From contig NZ_JOAN01000004.1 of the NCBI RefSeq assembly GCF_000718555.1, forward strand, positions 186,001 through 250,000: 64,000 bases of DNA. Direction: 5' to 3'. Position numbers and translations under genes: made by a program. Positions 1 to 8,521 of this stretch are shown here, in pieces. The stretch is from Micromonospora chokoriensis. GTDB lineage: Bacteria; Actinomycetota; Actinomycetes; Mycobacteriales; Micromonosporaceae. The notes under the pieces were generated by a model that made no database searches, had not been told where the DNA came from, and saw only the letters and a list, made by a program, of their open reading frames with translations. The first letter of the stretch is position 1, and every line of letters starts with the position of its first letter.

Positions 1-2
1 CT

Positions 3-2636
3 GCCGCAGAGGAGGAGCGCCTGCTGGCCGTGGAACTCCTCATCGACGCCCAGTTGAGGTCGGGGCGGGACGACCTGGCGATCCCGCTGCTGCGCGACGT
101 CATCGTGCGTCACCCCCTCCGGGAACCGGCGTACGTCCTTCTCATGCGGGCGCTGTACGAGCGCGGCGACCACGCCGGCGCGCTTACCGCGTACGGGGAG
201 GCGCGCGCGAGGCTGGCAGCGGATCTGGGCATCCCTCCGGGTGCCGGGCTGCAGGCTCTTCACCGCACGATCCTCACGGCGGCTACGCCACTGTCGAGGA
301 GCAGCCCCGCAGCCCGTCCGGCTGGCCCGACCGCGCCTGCCCAGGCGACCGCGGTGGCCTCCGCGAAACCACGTCGGCCCGACCTGGTGGATCACCTCCC
401 CCGAGCGGTCACCGACTTCGTCGGTAGGGAGCACGTGGTGTCGCGGCTGCTGGCGGAGACCCGGCGGATCGAGGAGCGGGTGCCGGCCGTGCACATCATC
501 GACGGCATGGCGGGTAGCGGCAAGACAACCCTTGCCGTGCACCTGGCGCGTCGGCTGTCCGAGCGGTACCCGGACGCCGCGTTGTTCATCGACCTCTGCG
601 GGCATGGCGAGAAGAACCGGGTGGAGCCGGCGAGCGCCCTCGTCACCCTGCTCCGACAGCTTGGCGTTCCGGCCGACCGCGTACCGGTGGAGTTCGACGG
701 CAGAGTCGAAATGTGGCGACAGGAGTTGGCCCGCCGGAGGTCGGTGGTGGTGCTCGACAACGCTGCGAGCAGCGAGCAGATCATGCCTCTCCTGCCGGCC
801 GAGCCGACCACCGTCGTGTTGGTGACGTCGCGGCGACGACTGTCCCACCCGGATGTCGGGCCGTCGCAGACGCTGCCGGTGATGAGCCCGCAGGAGGGTG
901 TGGATCTGCTCGGCCTGAGCGTCGGTCGAGACCGGGTCGAGGCCGAGCCGGACGCGGCCGCCGAGGTGGTCCGGCGATGTGGGCACCTTCCCCTGGCGAT
1001 TCGGCTGGCCGGTGCCCGACTGGCCCACCGCCGCGGCTGGCGGTTGGCGGACCTTGCCGAACAGATGGCTGGCGATGCCCCGGCGCTGCACCACCTGGCC
1101 CAGGAAGACAGCACGATCACCGGTGCCTTCGCCGCCTCCTACGAGCCTCTGCCGAATTCGACCAAGCGTGTCTTCCGGTTCCTGGGTCTGTATCCGGGTA
1201 ACCGCTTCAGCCTCCCGGCCGTCGCCGCGCTGACCGGCCTGACCATCGCGGAAGCTCGCGAGGCGCTCGACGACCTCGTCGACAGGAACCTGGTGGAGGA
1301 CCTGGACTCGACGCGGTATCGGCTGCACGACCTCATGCGTCAGTACGCCGTGGAGTTGTGCTCGCGTACCGACTCCGCGAGCGATCGAAGCGTTGGGTTG
1401 GCCCAGCTGTTCGACTTCACGCTGGAGGTGGCGCTGAGGGTCGCCGAGACGCTGGAGCCTGGCATCGCAAATTCCCAGGTCAAACGAGTCTCGTTCGCGC
1501 GGCCCGAGCTGGTCGACGCCATCGGCGACCCCACCGCCGACTGGTTGGAGGCGGAGCGGACGGACCTGGTGGCGATGGTGTCGGCAGCGCTTGATGACGG
1601 TTTTCCCGAGCACTCCTGGCGACTGGCCCGTGCCCTCTGGCGATTCTGCTACATCCGCGGATACTTCGAGGACATCATCGTGACTCACCGTCGAGCACTG
1701 ATCGCGGCGGAGGCATCCGGGGACATCGGCGCACTGGCATTGATCAACAACTACCTCGCCTCCGGCTACGTCCGCACCGGTGACAGCCGGCGAGGACTCG
1801 ACCACCTGACCCGCGCGGTCGCCCTCGCCCGTGACTCGGGGGACGTGCTGAGCACCGCGCGGTACCGCGCGAATCTCGCGGCCGTCTACTACTGGAGTGG
1901 CAACCTTGCCGAAGCGGTGGCGGTCGGCTCGGAATGCCTGCGCGACTACAAGGGGTACGGCACTGTCAGGGTGCCGATGGTGCTGCCGAACCTCGGCATG
2001 GCGCTGACGTCGTTGGGTCGCTACGAGGAGGCGTTGCGCCTGCATCGTCTGCACCTGGCGTGGGCCCAGACGAACTCCGACGAGTTCCACACGCTAAACG
2101 CGTTCAGCCACATCGGCGCCGTACGCGTCCGAATGGGTGACCTCCCGCAGGCGATCCGCATTCTCCTTGCCTCGTTGGCCCTGCGCGAGCGGACCGGCCA
2201 CCGGTATGCCGAAGCCGAGGTGCGCAACGATCTCGGGATCGCCTATCGCGGTCTTGGCCGGCTGGTCGAGGCCCAGCAGGAACACGAGATGGCCCGGGAC
2301 CTGGCGATCGGTTCGGGGGAACGACACGTCGAGGCGGCGGCGCTGAACGAGCTCGGGCGCACCCTGCTGGCGCAGGGCCGAGGTGGCGAGGCGTTCGAGA
2401 TGCACCAGGATGCGCTGCGGTTGGCTACGCGGATCGCGCACCCACACGAGCAGGGGCGGGCCCTGGCCGGGCTTGCCGAACACTTCGCCCACGTCGACCC
2501 GGTCGAGGCCCGGCGGCACTGGGAGCGCGCTTTGGCGATCTTCCGGCGGATGGGCGTGCCGGAGCGCTTCGAGGCCGAACGCTGTCTCGCCGACTTGGCT
2601 GCCCGAGCCGTGGACGCGGACCGGGGACCAGCCTGA
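3..2636 (+). CDS. SARP/AfsR-like STAND regulator with BTAD, NB-ARC and TPR (5' end missing)
   Basis: This is the C-terminal part of a large pathway-specific transcriptional regulator. The frame is open to the left edge, so the start and the expected DNA-binding winged helix lie outside the window. It begins inside a bacterial transcriptional activation domain (about the first 80 residues), followed by an NB-ARC-type ATPase with a clear Walker A (GMAGSGKTT), a VVVLDN Walker B-like strand and the P-L-A-I motif. A winged-helix segment and TPR-like helical repeats fill the last 400 residues. In known AfsR/SARP-STAND proteins the ATPase and TPRs gate activation of secondary-metabolism promoters. 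The target here is unknown; no biosynthetic cluster is visible downstream. Confidence 0.9.
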   Translation, partial: AAEEERLLAVELLIDAQLRSGRDDLAIPLLRDVIVRHPLREPAYVLLMRALYERGDHAGALTAYGEARARLAADLGIPPGAGLQALHRTILTAATPLSRSSPAARPAGPTAPAQATAVASAKPRRPDLVDHLPRAVTDFVGREHVVSRLLAETRRIEERVPAVHIIDGMAGSGKTTLAVHLARRLSERYPDAALFIDLCGHGEKNRVEPASALVTLLRQLGVPADRVPVEFDGRVEMWRQELARRRSVVVLDNAASSEQIMPLLPAEPTTVVLVTSRRRLSHPDVGPSQTLPVMSPQEGVDLLGLSVGRDRVEAEPDAAAEVVRRCGHLPLAIRLAGARLAHRRGWRLADLAEQMAGDAPALHHLAQEDSTITGAFAASYEPLPNSTKRVFRFLGLYPGNRFSLPAVAALTGLTIAEAREALDDLVDRNLVEDLDSTRYRLHDLMRQYAVELCSRTDSASDRSVGLAQLFDFTLEVALRVAETLEPGIANSQVKRVSFARPELVDAIGDPTADWLEAERTDLVAMVSAALDDGFPEHSWRLARALWRFCYIRGYFEDIIVTHRRALIAAEASGDIGALALINNYLASGYVRTGDSRRGLDHLTRAVALARDSGDVLSTARYRANLAAVYYWSGNLAEAVAVGSECLRDYKGYGTVRVPMVLPNLGMALTSLGRYEEALRLHRLHLAWAQTNSDEFHTLNAFSHIGAVRVRMGDLPQAIRILLASLALRERTGHRYAEAEVRNDLGIAYRGLGRLVEAQQEHEMARDLAIGSGERHVEAAALNELGRTLLAQGRGGEAFEMHQDALRLATRIAHPHEQGRALAGLAEHFAHVDPVEARRHWERALAIFRRMGVPERFEAERCLADLAARAVDADRGPA

Positions 2637-2700
2637 ACGCCACTTATCGATTTCTTATCGCCGAGCCCGGTAGCTTCCTGCCGTATCGGCGAACGGGGGA

Positions 2701-2722
2701 GGTTCTGCCCGTGGGCAGAACC
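2701..2722. terminator. Hairpin after the AfsR-like gene
   Basis: Two perfect 10-base arms (ggttctgccc / gggcagaacc) are separated by 2 nt, 64 bp after the AfsR-like stop codon. No T-run follows, as is common for actinobacterial terminators. It is the most likely end of that transcript. Confidence 0.5.
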
Positions 2723-2850
2723 GGGTCGTCGACGCGCGCCCGCTGCCAGGTCCCCCCAGCGACCTCGGTAGCGGGTTGGTGAGGGAGGAGCGGCGTCGGA
2801 CGTTGCGCCGTCAGCACCCCGGTGCGGTCGTCAGCGTGACGCCGCTCCTT

Positions 2851-2880
2851 CTGACCGCCGTCGTAGGGCACCGATAGGCT
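2851..2880 (+). promoter_or_regulatory. moaC promoter, leaderless type
   Basis: A -35-like ctgacc (2851-2856) and a -10 taggct (2875-2880) are separated by 18 nt. The -10 ends 7 nt before the GTG at 2888, so transcription would begin at or next to the start codon. Confidence 0.55.
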
Positions 2881-2887
2881 TCCGACC

Positions 2888-3379
2888 GTGACCGAACCCG
2901 CGCAGCTCAGCCACGTCGACCGCGCTGGCGCGGCCCGCATGGTCGACGTCTCCGGCAAGGCGGTGACGGGCCGGGTGGCCGTCGCGGCTGGCCGTTTGCG
3001 AACTACCCCCGAGGTCATCGACCTGCTGCATCGCGATGGGCTGCCCAAGGGCGACGCGTTGGCGGTGGGTCGACTGGCCGGGATCATGGGGGCCAAGCGC
3101 ACTCCGGACCTGATCCCGCTCTGCCACCCGATCGCCCTGCATGGCGTCACCGTCGACCTGCGGCTGACCGTCGACACCGTGGAGATCACGGTCACTGCCC
3201 GCACGGCCGACCGGACGGGGGTGGAGATGGAGGCGCTCACGGCGGTTGCCGTTGCCGGTCTCGCCCTGGTCGACATGGTCAAGGCGGTCGACCCGGCGGC
3301 CTCAGTGGAGGCGGTCCGAGTGCTGCGCAAGGAGGGCGGCAAGACCGGCGAGTGGGTCCGCCCGGAGGACCGGCCGTGA
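2888..3379 (+). CDS. moaC: Cyclic pyranopterin monophosphate synthase MoaC
   Basis: MoaC converts the MoaA product (3',8-cyclo-GTP) to cyclic pyranopterin monophosphate, the first stable intermediate of molybdenum cofactor synthesis, in the cytoplasm. The 163-residue protein has the family length. It carries the conserved KGDALAVGRLAGIMGAKRT segment and the PLCHPI motif, and the later TGVEMEALTAV stretch that holds active-site residues. The GTG start is supported by the leaderless -10. Its stop overlaps the GTG of the next gene (GTGA), indicating translational coupling in a moaC-mog-moeA-moaE cluster. Confidence 0.97.
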   Translation: MTEPAQLSHVDRAGAARMVDVSGKAVTGRVAVAAGRLRTTPEVIDLLHRDGLPKGDALAVGRLAGIMGAKRTPDLIPLCHPIALHGVTVDLRLTVDTVEITVTARTADRTGVEMEALTAVAVAGLALVDMVKAVDPAASVEAVRVLRKEGGKTGEWVRPEDRP

Positions 3380-3846
3380 TCCGGGCTCGGGTGATCGTCG
3401 CTTCCAACCGGGCCGCGGCCGGTGTCTACGCCGACACCAGCGGTCCGCTGCTCGTCGCCGGCCTGCGCGAGCTGGGCTGCCAGGTCGACGAGCCGGTGGT
3501 GGTGCCCGACGGTGAGCCGGTCGGTGACGCCTTACGGGCCGCCCGCGCCGACGGTGTCGACGTGGTGCTCACCAGCGGTGGCACCGGAGTGACCCCGTCG
3601 GATCGGACCCCGGACGTGACCCGGGGTCTGCTGGATTACGAGATCCCGGGCATCGCCGAGGCGATCCGCGCGCACAGTCGTGACCGGGTGCCGACCTCGG
3701 TGCTGTCTCGGGGCCTGGCCGGGGTCGCCGGTCGGATGCTGGTGGTCAACCTGCCCGGCTCGACCGGCGGTGCCCGGGACGGCCTGGCCGTCCTCGGGCC
3801 GATCCTCGGGCACACCGTCGACCAGCTTCGCGGCGGAGACCACTGA
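3376..3846 (+). CDS. mog: Molybdopterin adenylyltransferase-like protein (Mog/MoaB family)
   Basis: This 156-residue protein adenylylates molybdopterin before metal insertion, acting just ahead of MoeA. It shows the MoCF-binding fold signatures: SGGTGVTPSDRTPD (nucleotide/MPT loop) and the VVNLPGSTGG segment near the C terminus. The GTG start overlaps the moaC stop by 4 bp; a longer frame upstream would run into moaC and is not needed. MoaB and Mog are hard to separate by sequence. Its place next to moeA supports the Mog role. Confidence 0.9.
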   Translation: MIRARVIVASNRAAAGVYADTSGPLLVAGLRELGCQVDEPVVVPDGEPVGDALRAARADGVDVVLTSGGTGVTPSDRTPDVTRGLLDYEIPGIAEAIRAHSRDRVPTSVLSRGLAGVAGRMLVVNLPGSTGGARDGLAVLGPILGHTVDQLRGGDH

Positions 3847-3911
3847 CCGCTTCGCGGTGGCGCGCACTGGTCGGTGCACGGCAGGCCCCGGCGGGTGTCG
3901 GTCCGTGCCGA

Positions 3912-3917
3912 TAGGCT
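3912..3917 (+). promoter_or_regulatory. -10 taggct before moeA
   Basis: The hexamer lies 6 nt before the GTG at 3924 and matches the moaC -10 exactly. It would give moeA-moaE their own leaderless transcript in addition to read-through from moaC. No clear -35 is seen. Confidence 0.45.
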
Positions 3918-3923
3918 CGGTCG

Positions 3924-5180
3924 GTGAGCACGGAAACCGCACCCACCGCGGATCGGGTCACTGCGCCCCCACCAGCCGGCTGGGAGGAAGCGCGATCGCG
4001 GGTCTACGCGGTCGGTCTGGCCGCCGCGCTGCCCGCCGTCGCCCGACCACTTGTCGACACCGACGGGTCGACCCTGGCCGAGCCGTTGACCACCCGCACC
4101 GACCTGCCCGCATTCCCGACCTCAAGCGTGGATGGCTGGGCGGTGCGGGGCCGTGGCCCGTGGCGTGTCGTCGGCCGGGTTCTGGCGGGCAGCACCCCGG
4201 CACCGCTCACCGAGGACGCCACGACCGTCGAGATCGCGACCGGTGCGATGGTGCCCGAGGGTGCCACCGCCGTGCTGCGGGTGGAAGAATCGACGAGCGC
4301 CAACGGCCTGGTCAGCGGCGTTCCCCGGGAGGCGCCCGAGTGGCGGAAGCCCGGCGAGGAGGCGTACGCCGATGAGGAGTTGTTGCCGGTTGGCACGCCG
4401 GTCGACCCGGCGGTGATCGGCCTGGCGGCCGCCTGTGGGCACGACACGCTGCGGGTTCGGCGGGCGCCGCGCGCCGCGCTGCTGGTCTTCGGCGACGAGT
4501 TACTGACGGCGGGTCCGCCCGCGGCCGGCCGCGTCCGCGACGCGTTGGGCCCCGCGGTGCCGGCGTGGCTGCGGCGCTACGGCTGCCAGGTTCGCCCATC
4601 CGACGTGGTCGGCCCGGTGGCCGACACGCTGCCCGCGCACGTGGCGGCCCTGCGCTCGGCCCTGGCCAACGCCGACCTGATCTGCACCACCGGCGGCACG
4701 ATGAACGGCCCGGTCGATCACCTGCACCCGACCCTGGAGGCGCTCGGCGCCGACTACGTGGTCAACACGGTGGCGGTCCGGCCGGGGTTCCCGATGCTGC
4801 TGGCCCGGCTGACCGGCCACGACGGGCGAGCCCGGTTCGTGGCGGGGCTGCCGGGCAACCCGCAGTCCGCCATCGTCGCGTTGGTGTCGCTGGTCGCCCC
4901 GCTGCTCGCCGGCCTGCAGGGCCGCTCGATGCCGGTGCTGCCGCAGGCCACATTGGCTGAGGCGGTGCCCGGCCGAGGTGACCACACCCACCTGGCGCTG
5001 GTCCGACTGGACCGGGCCGCCGGCACCGCGTTCCCGGTCCGACACGTTGGCTCGGCGATGCTGCGCGGCCTGGCCGGCGCGGACGGGTTCGCTGTCATCC
5101 GACCCGGCACCAGCGGCGAGCCGGGCGACCGGGTGCCGATCGTGCCGCTGCCGCTGTTTCCCGGGGAGCGTGCGTCGTGA
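3924..5180 (+). CDS. moeA: Molybdopterin molybdenumtransferase MoeA
   Basis: MoeA inserts molybdate into adenylylated molybdopterin. The 418-residue length fits the family. Recognisable blocks are TSSVDGWAVRG (canonical SxMDGYAVR), TGAMVPEGATAVLRVEE, the MoCF domain strand CTTGGTMNGPVDH, VRPGFPM and GLPGNPQSA. The TGG loop is divergent: most MoeA proteins have GGVSVGxxD, and here only the Gly and Asp are clearly kept. The function is still the best assignment given moaC, mog and moaE on either side. The stop overlaps the moaE GTG by 4 bp. Confidence 0.9.
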   Translation: MSTETAPTADRVTAPPPAGWEEARSRVYAVGLAAALPAVARPLVDTDGSTLAEPLTTRTDLPAFPTSSVDGWAVRGRGPWRVVGRVLAGSTPAPLTEDATTVEIATGAMVPEGATAVLRVEESTSANGLVSGVPREAPEWRKPGEEAYADEELLPVGTPVDPAVIGLAAACGHDTLRVRRAPRAALLVFGDELLTAGPPAAGRVRDALGPAVPAWLRRYGCQVRPSDVVGPVADTLPAHVAALRSALANADLICTTGGTMNGPVDHLHPTLEALGADYVVNTVAVRPGFPMLLARLTGHDGRARFVAGLPGNPQSAIVALVSLVAPLLAGLQGRSMPVLPQATLAEAVPGRGDHTHLALVRLDRAAGTAFPVRHVGSAMLRGLAGADGFAVIRPGTSGEPGDRVPIVPLPLFPGERAS

Positions 5181-5605
5181 CCGCACCAGCGATCACCTTC
5201 GGCGAGGTCACCGACCAGCCGCTCGACCTGGCCACGCACGAGGCTGCGGTCGCCGATCGCCGGGCCGGCGCCGTGGTGTCCTTCCAGGGCGTGGTTCGCG
5301 ACCACGACCACGGCCGCCAGGTCACGAGCCTGGAGTACGAAGGACACCCGAGCGCCGCACAGGTGCTGCGCGAGGTGGCCGCCGAGATCGCCGCGGAGCC
5401 CGACGTGTACGCGGTGGCGGTCTCGCACCGGGTCGGCTCCCTGGCGATCGGTGACGTGGCGCTGGTCGCCGCGGTGAGCACCGCGCACCGGGCCGCCGCC
5501 TTCGCGGCCTGCGCCCGGCTGGTTGACGAGGTCAAGGCGCGACTGCCGATCTGGAAGCGGCAGGTCTTCACCGATGGCACCGAGGAATGGGTCAACTGCC
5601 CCTGA
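5177..5605 (+). CDS. moaE: Molybdopterin synthase large subunit MoaE
   Basis: MoaE forms the molybdopterin synthase heterotetramer with MoaD and adds the dithiolene sulfurs to cyclic pyranopterin monophosphate. The 142-residue protein has the conserved GAVVSFQGVVRDHDHG motif, the LEYEGHPSAA block, HRVGSLAIGD and the lysine-rich active-site end VKARLPIWKRQ. The GTG start overlaps the moeA stop. Its partner MoaD is encoded about 12 kb away on the other strand. Confidence 0.96.
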   Translation: MTAPAITFGEVTDQPLDLATHEAAVADRRAGAVVSFQGVVRDHDHGRQVTSLEYEGHPSAAQVLREVAAEIAAEPDVYAVAVSHRVGSLAIGDVALVAAVSTAHRAAAFAACARLVDEVKARLPIWKRQVFTDGTEEWVNCP

Positions 5606-5609
5606 CCGC

Positions 5610-7055
5610 TCAGCGGCGGCCGTTGACCACCACGGCCCTGGCCAGCCGCTCGCCGTAGAACGCCGGCTCCGCTCCTGGACGCCAGGGCAGTGCGGCGACA
5701 AGCACGATCAGCGCGAGCGCCAGCGAGTTCTCCATCAGCGCTCCGAAGAGACCGTCCTGGTAGTGCGACATCTCCGGTAGTTGGTGTTCGTACGGCCAGA
5801 TCGGAGAGATCAGGAACAGCAGGTAGAGCCCGATCGCGGCGACGCCGTGGCGGAGCCCGGTCAGCGTCGGGTACCAGATCGGCGGGCGGAGCCCGTTGAC
5901 CCCGGGCAGGCCGCCGAACACCGGCCCCTGGCCGCTGCGCTGTGGCGTTCCCCGGCTCGCCTCGCGGCGGCGCACGGCGGCGTCGGCCAGCACGATGATC
6001 GCCGGGATCACCCAGACCAGGTGGTGCGTCCAGGAGATCGGGCTGATCACGTTCGCGGTGAGACCGACAAGCGTGAACGCGGTCAGCTCGTCACCGTCGG
6101 CGCGGGAGCTGGCCGCTCGGGACAGGCCCAGCGCCAGGATCAGCACCGAGAAGGCGAGCCAGAGCAGCCCCGGGGTCTCGATCGAGTCGTAGAGCCGGGC
6201 GAGCAGGCCGGCGAGGGACTGGTTGGGCGTCATGTCCGCCGCGCCGACCCGTTCGGTCTGCCAGAGCACGCTGCCGAAGTACGTCCGAGACTCGTCGCCG
6301 ACGATCGCGAAGGTGCCGACCGTCACGCCGATCGTGGTGCCGATGGCGGTGGCCGCCACCCGCCACTGACGGGTGATCAGCAGATAGGCGATGAACAGCG
6401 CCGGGGTGAGCTTGACGGCGGTGGCCAGGCCGATGCCGGCGCCGGCCCACGCGCCGCCGTAGACGAAGCGCAGTAGGGGGCCGTCGGTCGCGGCGTAGTG
6501 GGTGCCCCGACGGGAGCGCCAGCGCAGGCCGATCAGGTCGGCCATGATCAAGGCGAACAGCAGGATGTTGACCTGGCCGTAGCCGAGGGTCTCCCGACCT
6601 GGCTCGATGGCGACCGCGAGCGGCACCGCCACGGCCACCGTGAACCACAGTGGCCACCTCAGCCGGTCCACGATGGGTCGGAGCAACCCGGCCAGCACCA
6701 GCGCCAACGCGGCGATGCTGGCGGCGGCGTTGACCATGCCGGCCGCGCCGATCGGGAGCTGCGCCATCGGCAGCATGACCAGCCCGGCGAAGGGCGGGTA
6801 GGTGAACCCGAGAGTAGTTCCGGGCGCGATGAACTCGTAGAGCTCGTGACCGCTCGCCCACCACACCACGGCACCGTGATAGATCTTCATGTCGAAGAAG
6901 TTGTACGGCCGTCCGAAGGTGCCGATGGCGAGCCATGCGGCGTAGGCGACGGCGGCCACGATGGCCCCCCGTACAACGTTCCTGCGATCGATCCCGCGCA
7001 TCGCGCGTTGGATTGGGGCGAGGCGGTCCGCCCGTTTACCGACAGCCGTCGGCAT
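5610..7055 (-). CDS. GT87-family membrane mannosyltransferase (DUF2029)
   Basis: A polytopic membrane glycosyltransferase of about 481 residues, related to the GT87 alpha-1,2-mannosyltransferases (PimE type) that use polyprenyl-phosphate mannose. The expected acidic residue sits after the first membrane segment in FFDMKIYHGAVVWW, followed by the YPPFAGL loop, many hydrophobic helices and the SPISWTHHLVW signature. The ATG at 7055 was preferred because it leaves a short basic N terminus before the first helix; an upstream start at 7169 is possible. It converges on moaE with a 4-bp gap. The acceptor (phosphoinositide mannoside, glycan or protein) cannot be told. Confidence 0.85.
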   Translation of the reverse strand: MPTAVGKRADRLAPIQRAMRGIDRRNVVRGAIVAAVAYAAWLAIGTFGRPYNFFDMKIYHGAVVWWASGHELYEFIAPGTTLGFTYPPFAGLVMLPMAQLPIGAAGMVNAAASIAALALVLAGLLRPIVDRLRWPLWFTVAVAVPLAVAIEPGRETLGYGQVNILLFALIMADLIGLRWRSRRGTHYAATDGPLLRFVYGGAWAGAGIGLATAVKLTPALFIAYLLITRQWRVAATAIGTTIGVTVGTFAIVGDESRTYFGSVLWQTERVGAADMTPNQSLAGLLARLYDSIETPGLLWLAFSVLILALGLSRAASSRADGDELTAFTLVGLTANVISPISWTHHLVWVIPAIIVLADAAVRRREASRGTPQRSGQGPVFGGLPGVNGLRPPIWYPTLTGLRHGVAAIGLYLLFLISPIWPYEHQLPEMSHYQDGLFGALMENSLALALIVLVAALPWRPGAEPAFYGERLARAVVVNGRR

Positions 7056-7270
7056 GGCGTGGCCACCCCCGTACCAAGGTCGTCCTACCCGTCCAGGTCC
7101 TGCACGGAGCCTAGAACGGCGCCTCACGTCAGTGCCTCCCGCGTTATGCGACCGTGTCCGATCCCACACATGTTTTTGACATTTCCACCGCGTTAACGCC
7201 TACCGGGTGGTTCAGGTAATTCGTGGCCTTAGCGGGGGGTAGGGGGTGAGACGAGGCGCATCGATGCAGG

Positions 7271-7816
7271 TCAGCCGGGGAGTCGACGTGCGGTGGACGC
7301 GGACCGGACGGCGATCCGGGCCTCGCGACGGGCGGTGCGGACGGCGCGTTGCACAGAACGTCGAGAGTGGCCGATGCGATGGCCGGTCCGCCACCGCAGA
7401 CCCGGCTTGCCGTCGGTGTCCGCTGCGGCGAGCAGCAGACCGCCGAGGAGCCCGAGGTTCTTCAGCACGTGGATCTGGTTGTTGTTCTTGGCGATCGGGT
7501 CGTCGTTGCTCCAGAAGGGATGCCCGGCGATGGTCACCGGCACCAGCGTGCCGGCGAGGACCAGCGCCGCGGGTCGGCGGAACCGACCGGTGGCCAGCAT
7601 CAGACCTGCGCTGAGCTGCACCGCCGCGTTGAGCCGGATCAACGTCTCGGTCTCGGTGGGGAAGCTCGGGTGTGCCTTCTTCAGTATCGGTGCGACCTTG
7701 TCGGTCACCGGTTTGGCGGTCACCGCGAGCCGGTCGGGGTTGCGGAAGTTGCGATACCCGCTGACCACGAAGATGCCGCTCAACATGGCGCGGGCGAGGG
7801 AGCGTACGGGCGTCAT
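7271..7816 (-). CDS. DoxX family membrane protein
   Basis: A 181-residue small membrane protein of the DoxX family. It has the N-terminal helix ending in FVVSGYRNF, the RLNAAVQLSAGLML helix, a third helix, and the family-typical NNNQIHVLKNLGLLGGLLL segment followed by a basic cytoplasmic tail of about 45 residues. Relatives are linked to quinone/redox and oxidative-stress functions, but substrates are mostly unknown. The long arginine-rich tail is typical of actinobacterial members. Confidence 0.85.
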   Translation of the reverse strand: MTPVRSLARAMLSGIFVVSGYRNFRNPDRLAVTAKPVTDKVAPILKKAHPSFPTETETLIRLNAAVQLSAGLMLATGRFRRPAALVLAGTLVPVTIAGHPFWSNDDPIAKNNNQIHVLKNLGLLGGLLLAAADTDGKPGLRWRTGHRIGHSRRSVQRAVRTARREARIAVRSASTARRLPG

Positions 7817-7937
7817 GGATCAGTCATACCCCTTCGCGGCGTTTGCTACCCCGGCAACCGCAGGATCGGATCGGTGTTCGTGCACGTGCGCCACGCCGAA
7901 ATCTAGCGACCGTCACGGATGGACGGGCGGTGGCGGG

Positions 7938-7943
7938 TAACGT
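7938..7943 (+). promoter_or_regulatory. -10 taacgt before GNAT gene
   Basis: The hexamer ends 7 nt before the GTG at 7951, consistent with a leaderless mRNA, and decides between this start and upstream in-frame codons. Confidence 0.45.
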
Positions 7944-7950
7944 CGCGCGG

Positions 7951-8499
7951 GTGACCACGCTGCGGCTACGCCCCGAGGACCCGGCCGACGCCGGCCCGGT
8001 TCGCCGGGTGCTGGCCGCCGCCTTCGCTCGTCCGGACGTGGCGACGCCGCCGGAGGTCACCCTCGTCGACGAGTTGCGCGGCACCGCCGCCTGGGTGCCG
8101 GAGCTGGCCATGGTCGCCGAGTACGGCGGCGAGGTGGTCGGTTACGCGCTGCTGACCCGGGTGCGGCTGCGGCCGGAGCGGGGCTCGGACGTGTCAGTTC
8201 TGGCACTCGGCCCGGTGGCGGTCGCCCCGCATCGACAGCGTGTCGGGCACGGCACAGCTGTCGTGCAGGCCGCCCTGGACGCCTCTACCGAGCTGGGCGA
8301 GCGGCTCGTCGTCGTCCTCGGTGCCCCGGCCTTCTACCGCCGGTTCGGGTTCGGCCCGGCTAGTGAGCTGGGCCTGAGTAGCCCGTGGGCCGGCCTCGGT
8401 GAGCCCTGGCAGGCGCTGGTGCTGCCGCCGTCCACCAGCGAGGAGGGCTCGCCACCGCGCGGCGAGGTGCTCTTTCCGGCGCCCTGGTCGAAGGTCTGA
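7951..8499 (+). CDS. GNAT family N-acetyltransferase
   Basis: A cytoplasmic acyl-CoA-dependent acetyltransferase of 182 residues. It has the GNAT core: an N-terminal LRPEDPADAGPVRRVLAAAF segment, the beta-strand MVAEYGGEVVGYALL, motif A (LGPVAVAPHRQRVGHGTAVV, with the Q/R-x-x-G-x-G/A acetyl-CoA loop) and the C-terminal GAPAFYRRFGFGPA typical of YhbS-like members. The substrate is unknown. The GTG start is chosen from the -10 spacing. Confidence 0.88.
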   Translation: MTTLRLRPEDPADAGPVRRVLAAAFARPDVATPPEVTLVDELRGTAAWVPELAMVAEYGGEVVGYALLTRVRLRPERGSDVSVLALGPVAVAPHRQRVGHGTAVVQAALDASTELGERLVVVLGAPAFYRRFGFGPASELGLSSPWAGLGEPWQALVLPPSTSEEGSPPRGEVLFPAPWSKV

Positions 8500-8521
8500 C
8501 CGGGTCGACGCCGGGTGGTGG

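Noticed and set aside
2701..2848. Moco riboswitch upstream of moaC
   Set aside because: The stems do not follow the published Moco RNA layout as far as I can judge, and the likely promoter lies downstream of them. I list only a structured region.
6498..7196. Plus-strand frames opposite the GT87 gene
   Set aside because: Composition is that of reverse-strand hydrophobic codons; no start signals.
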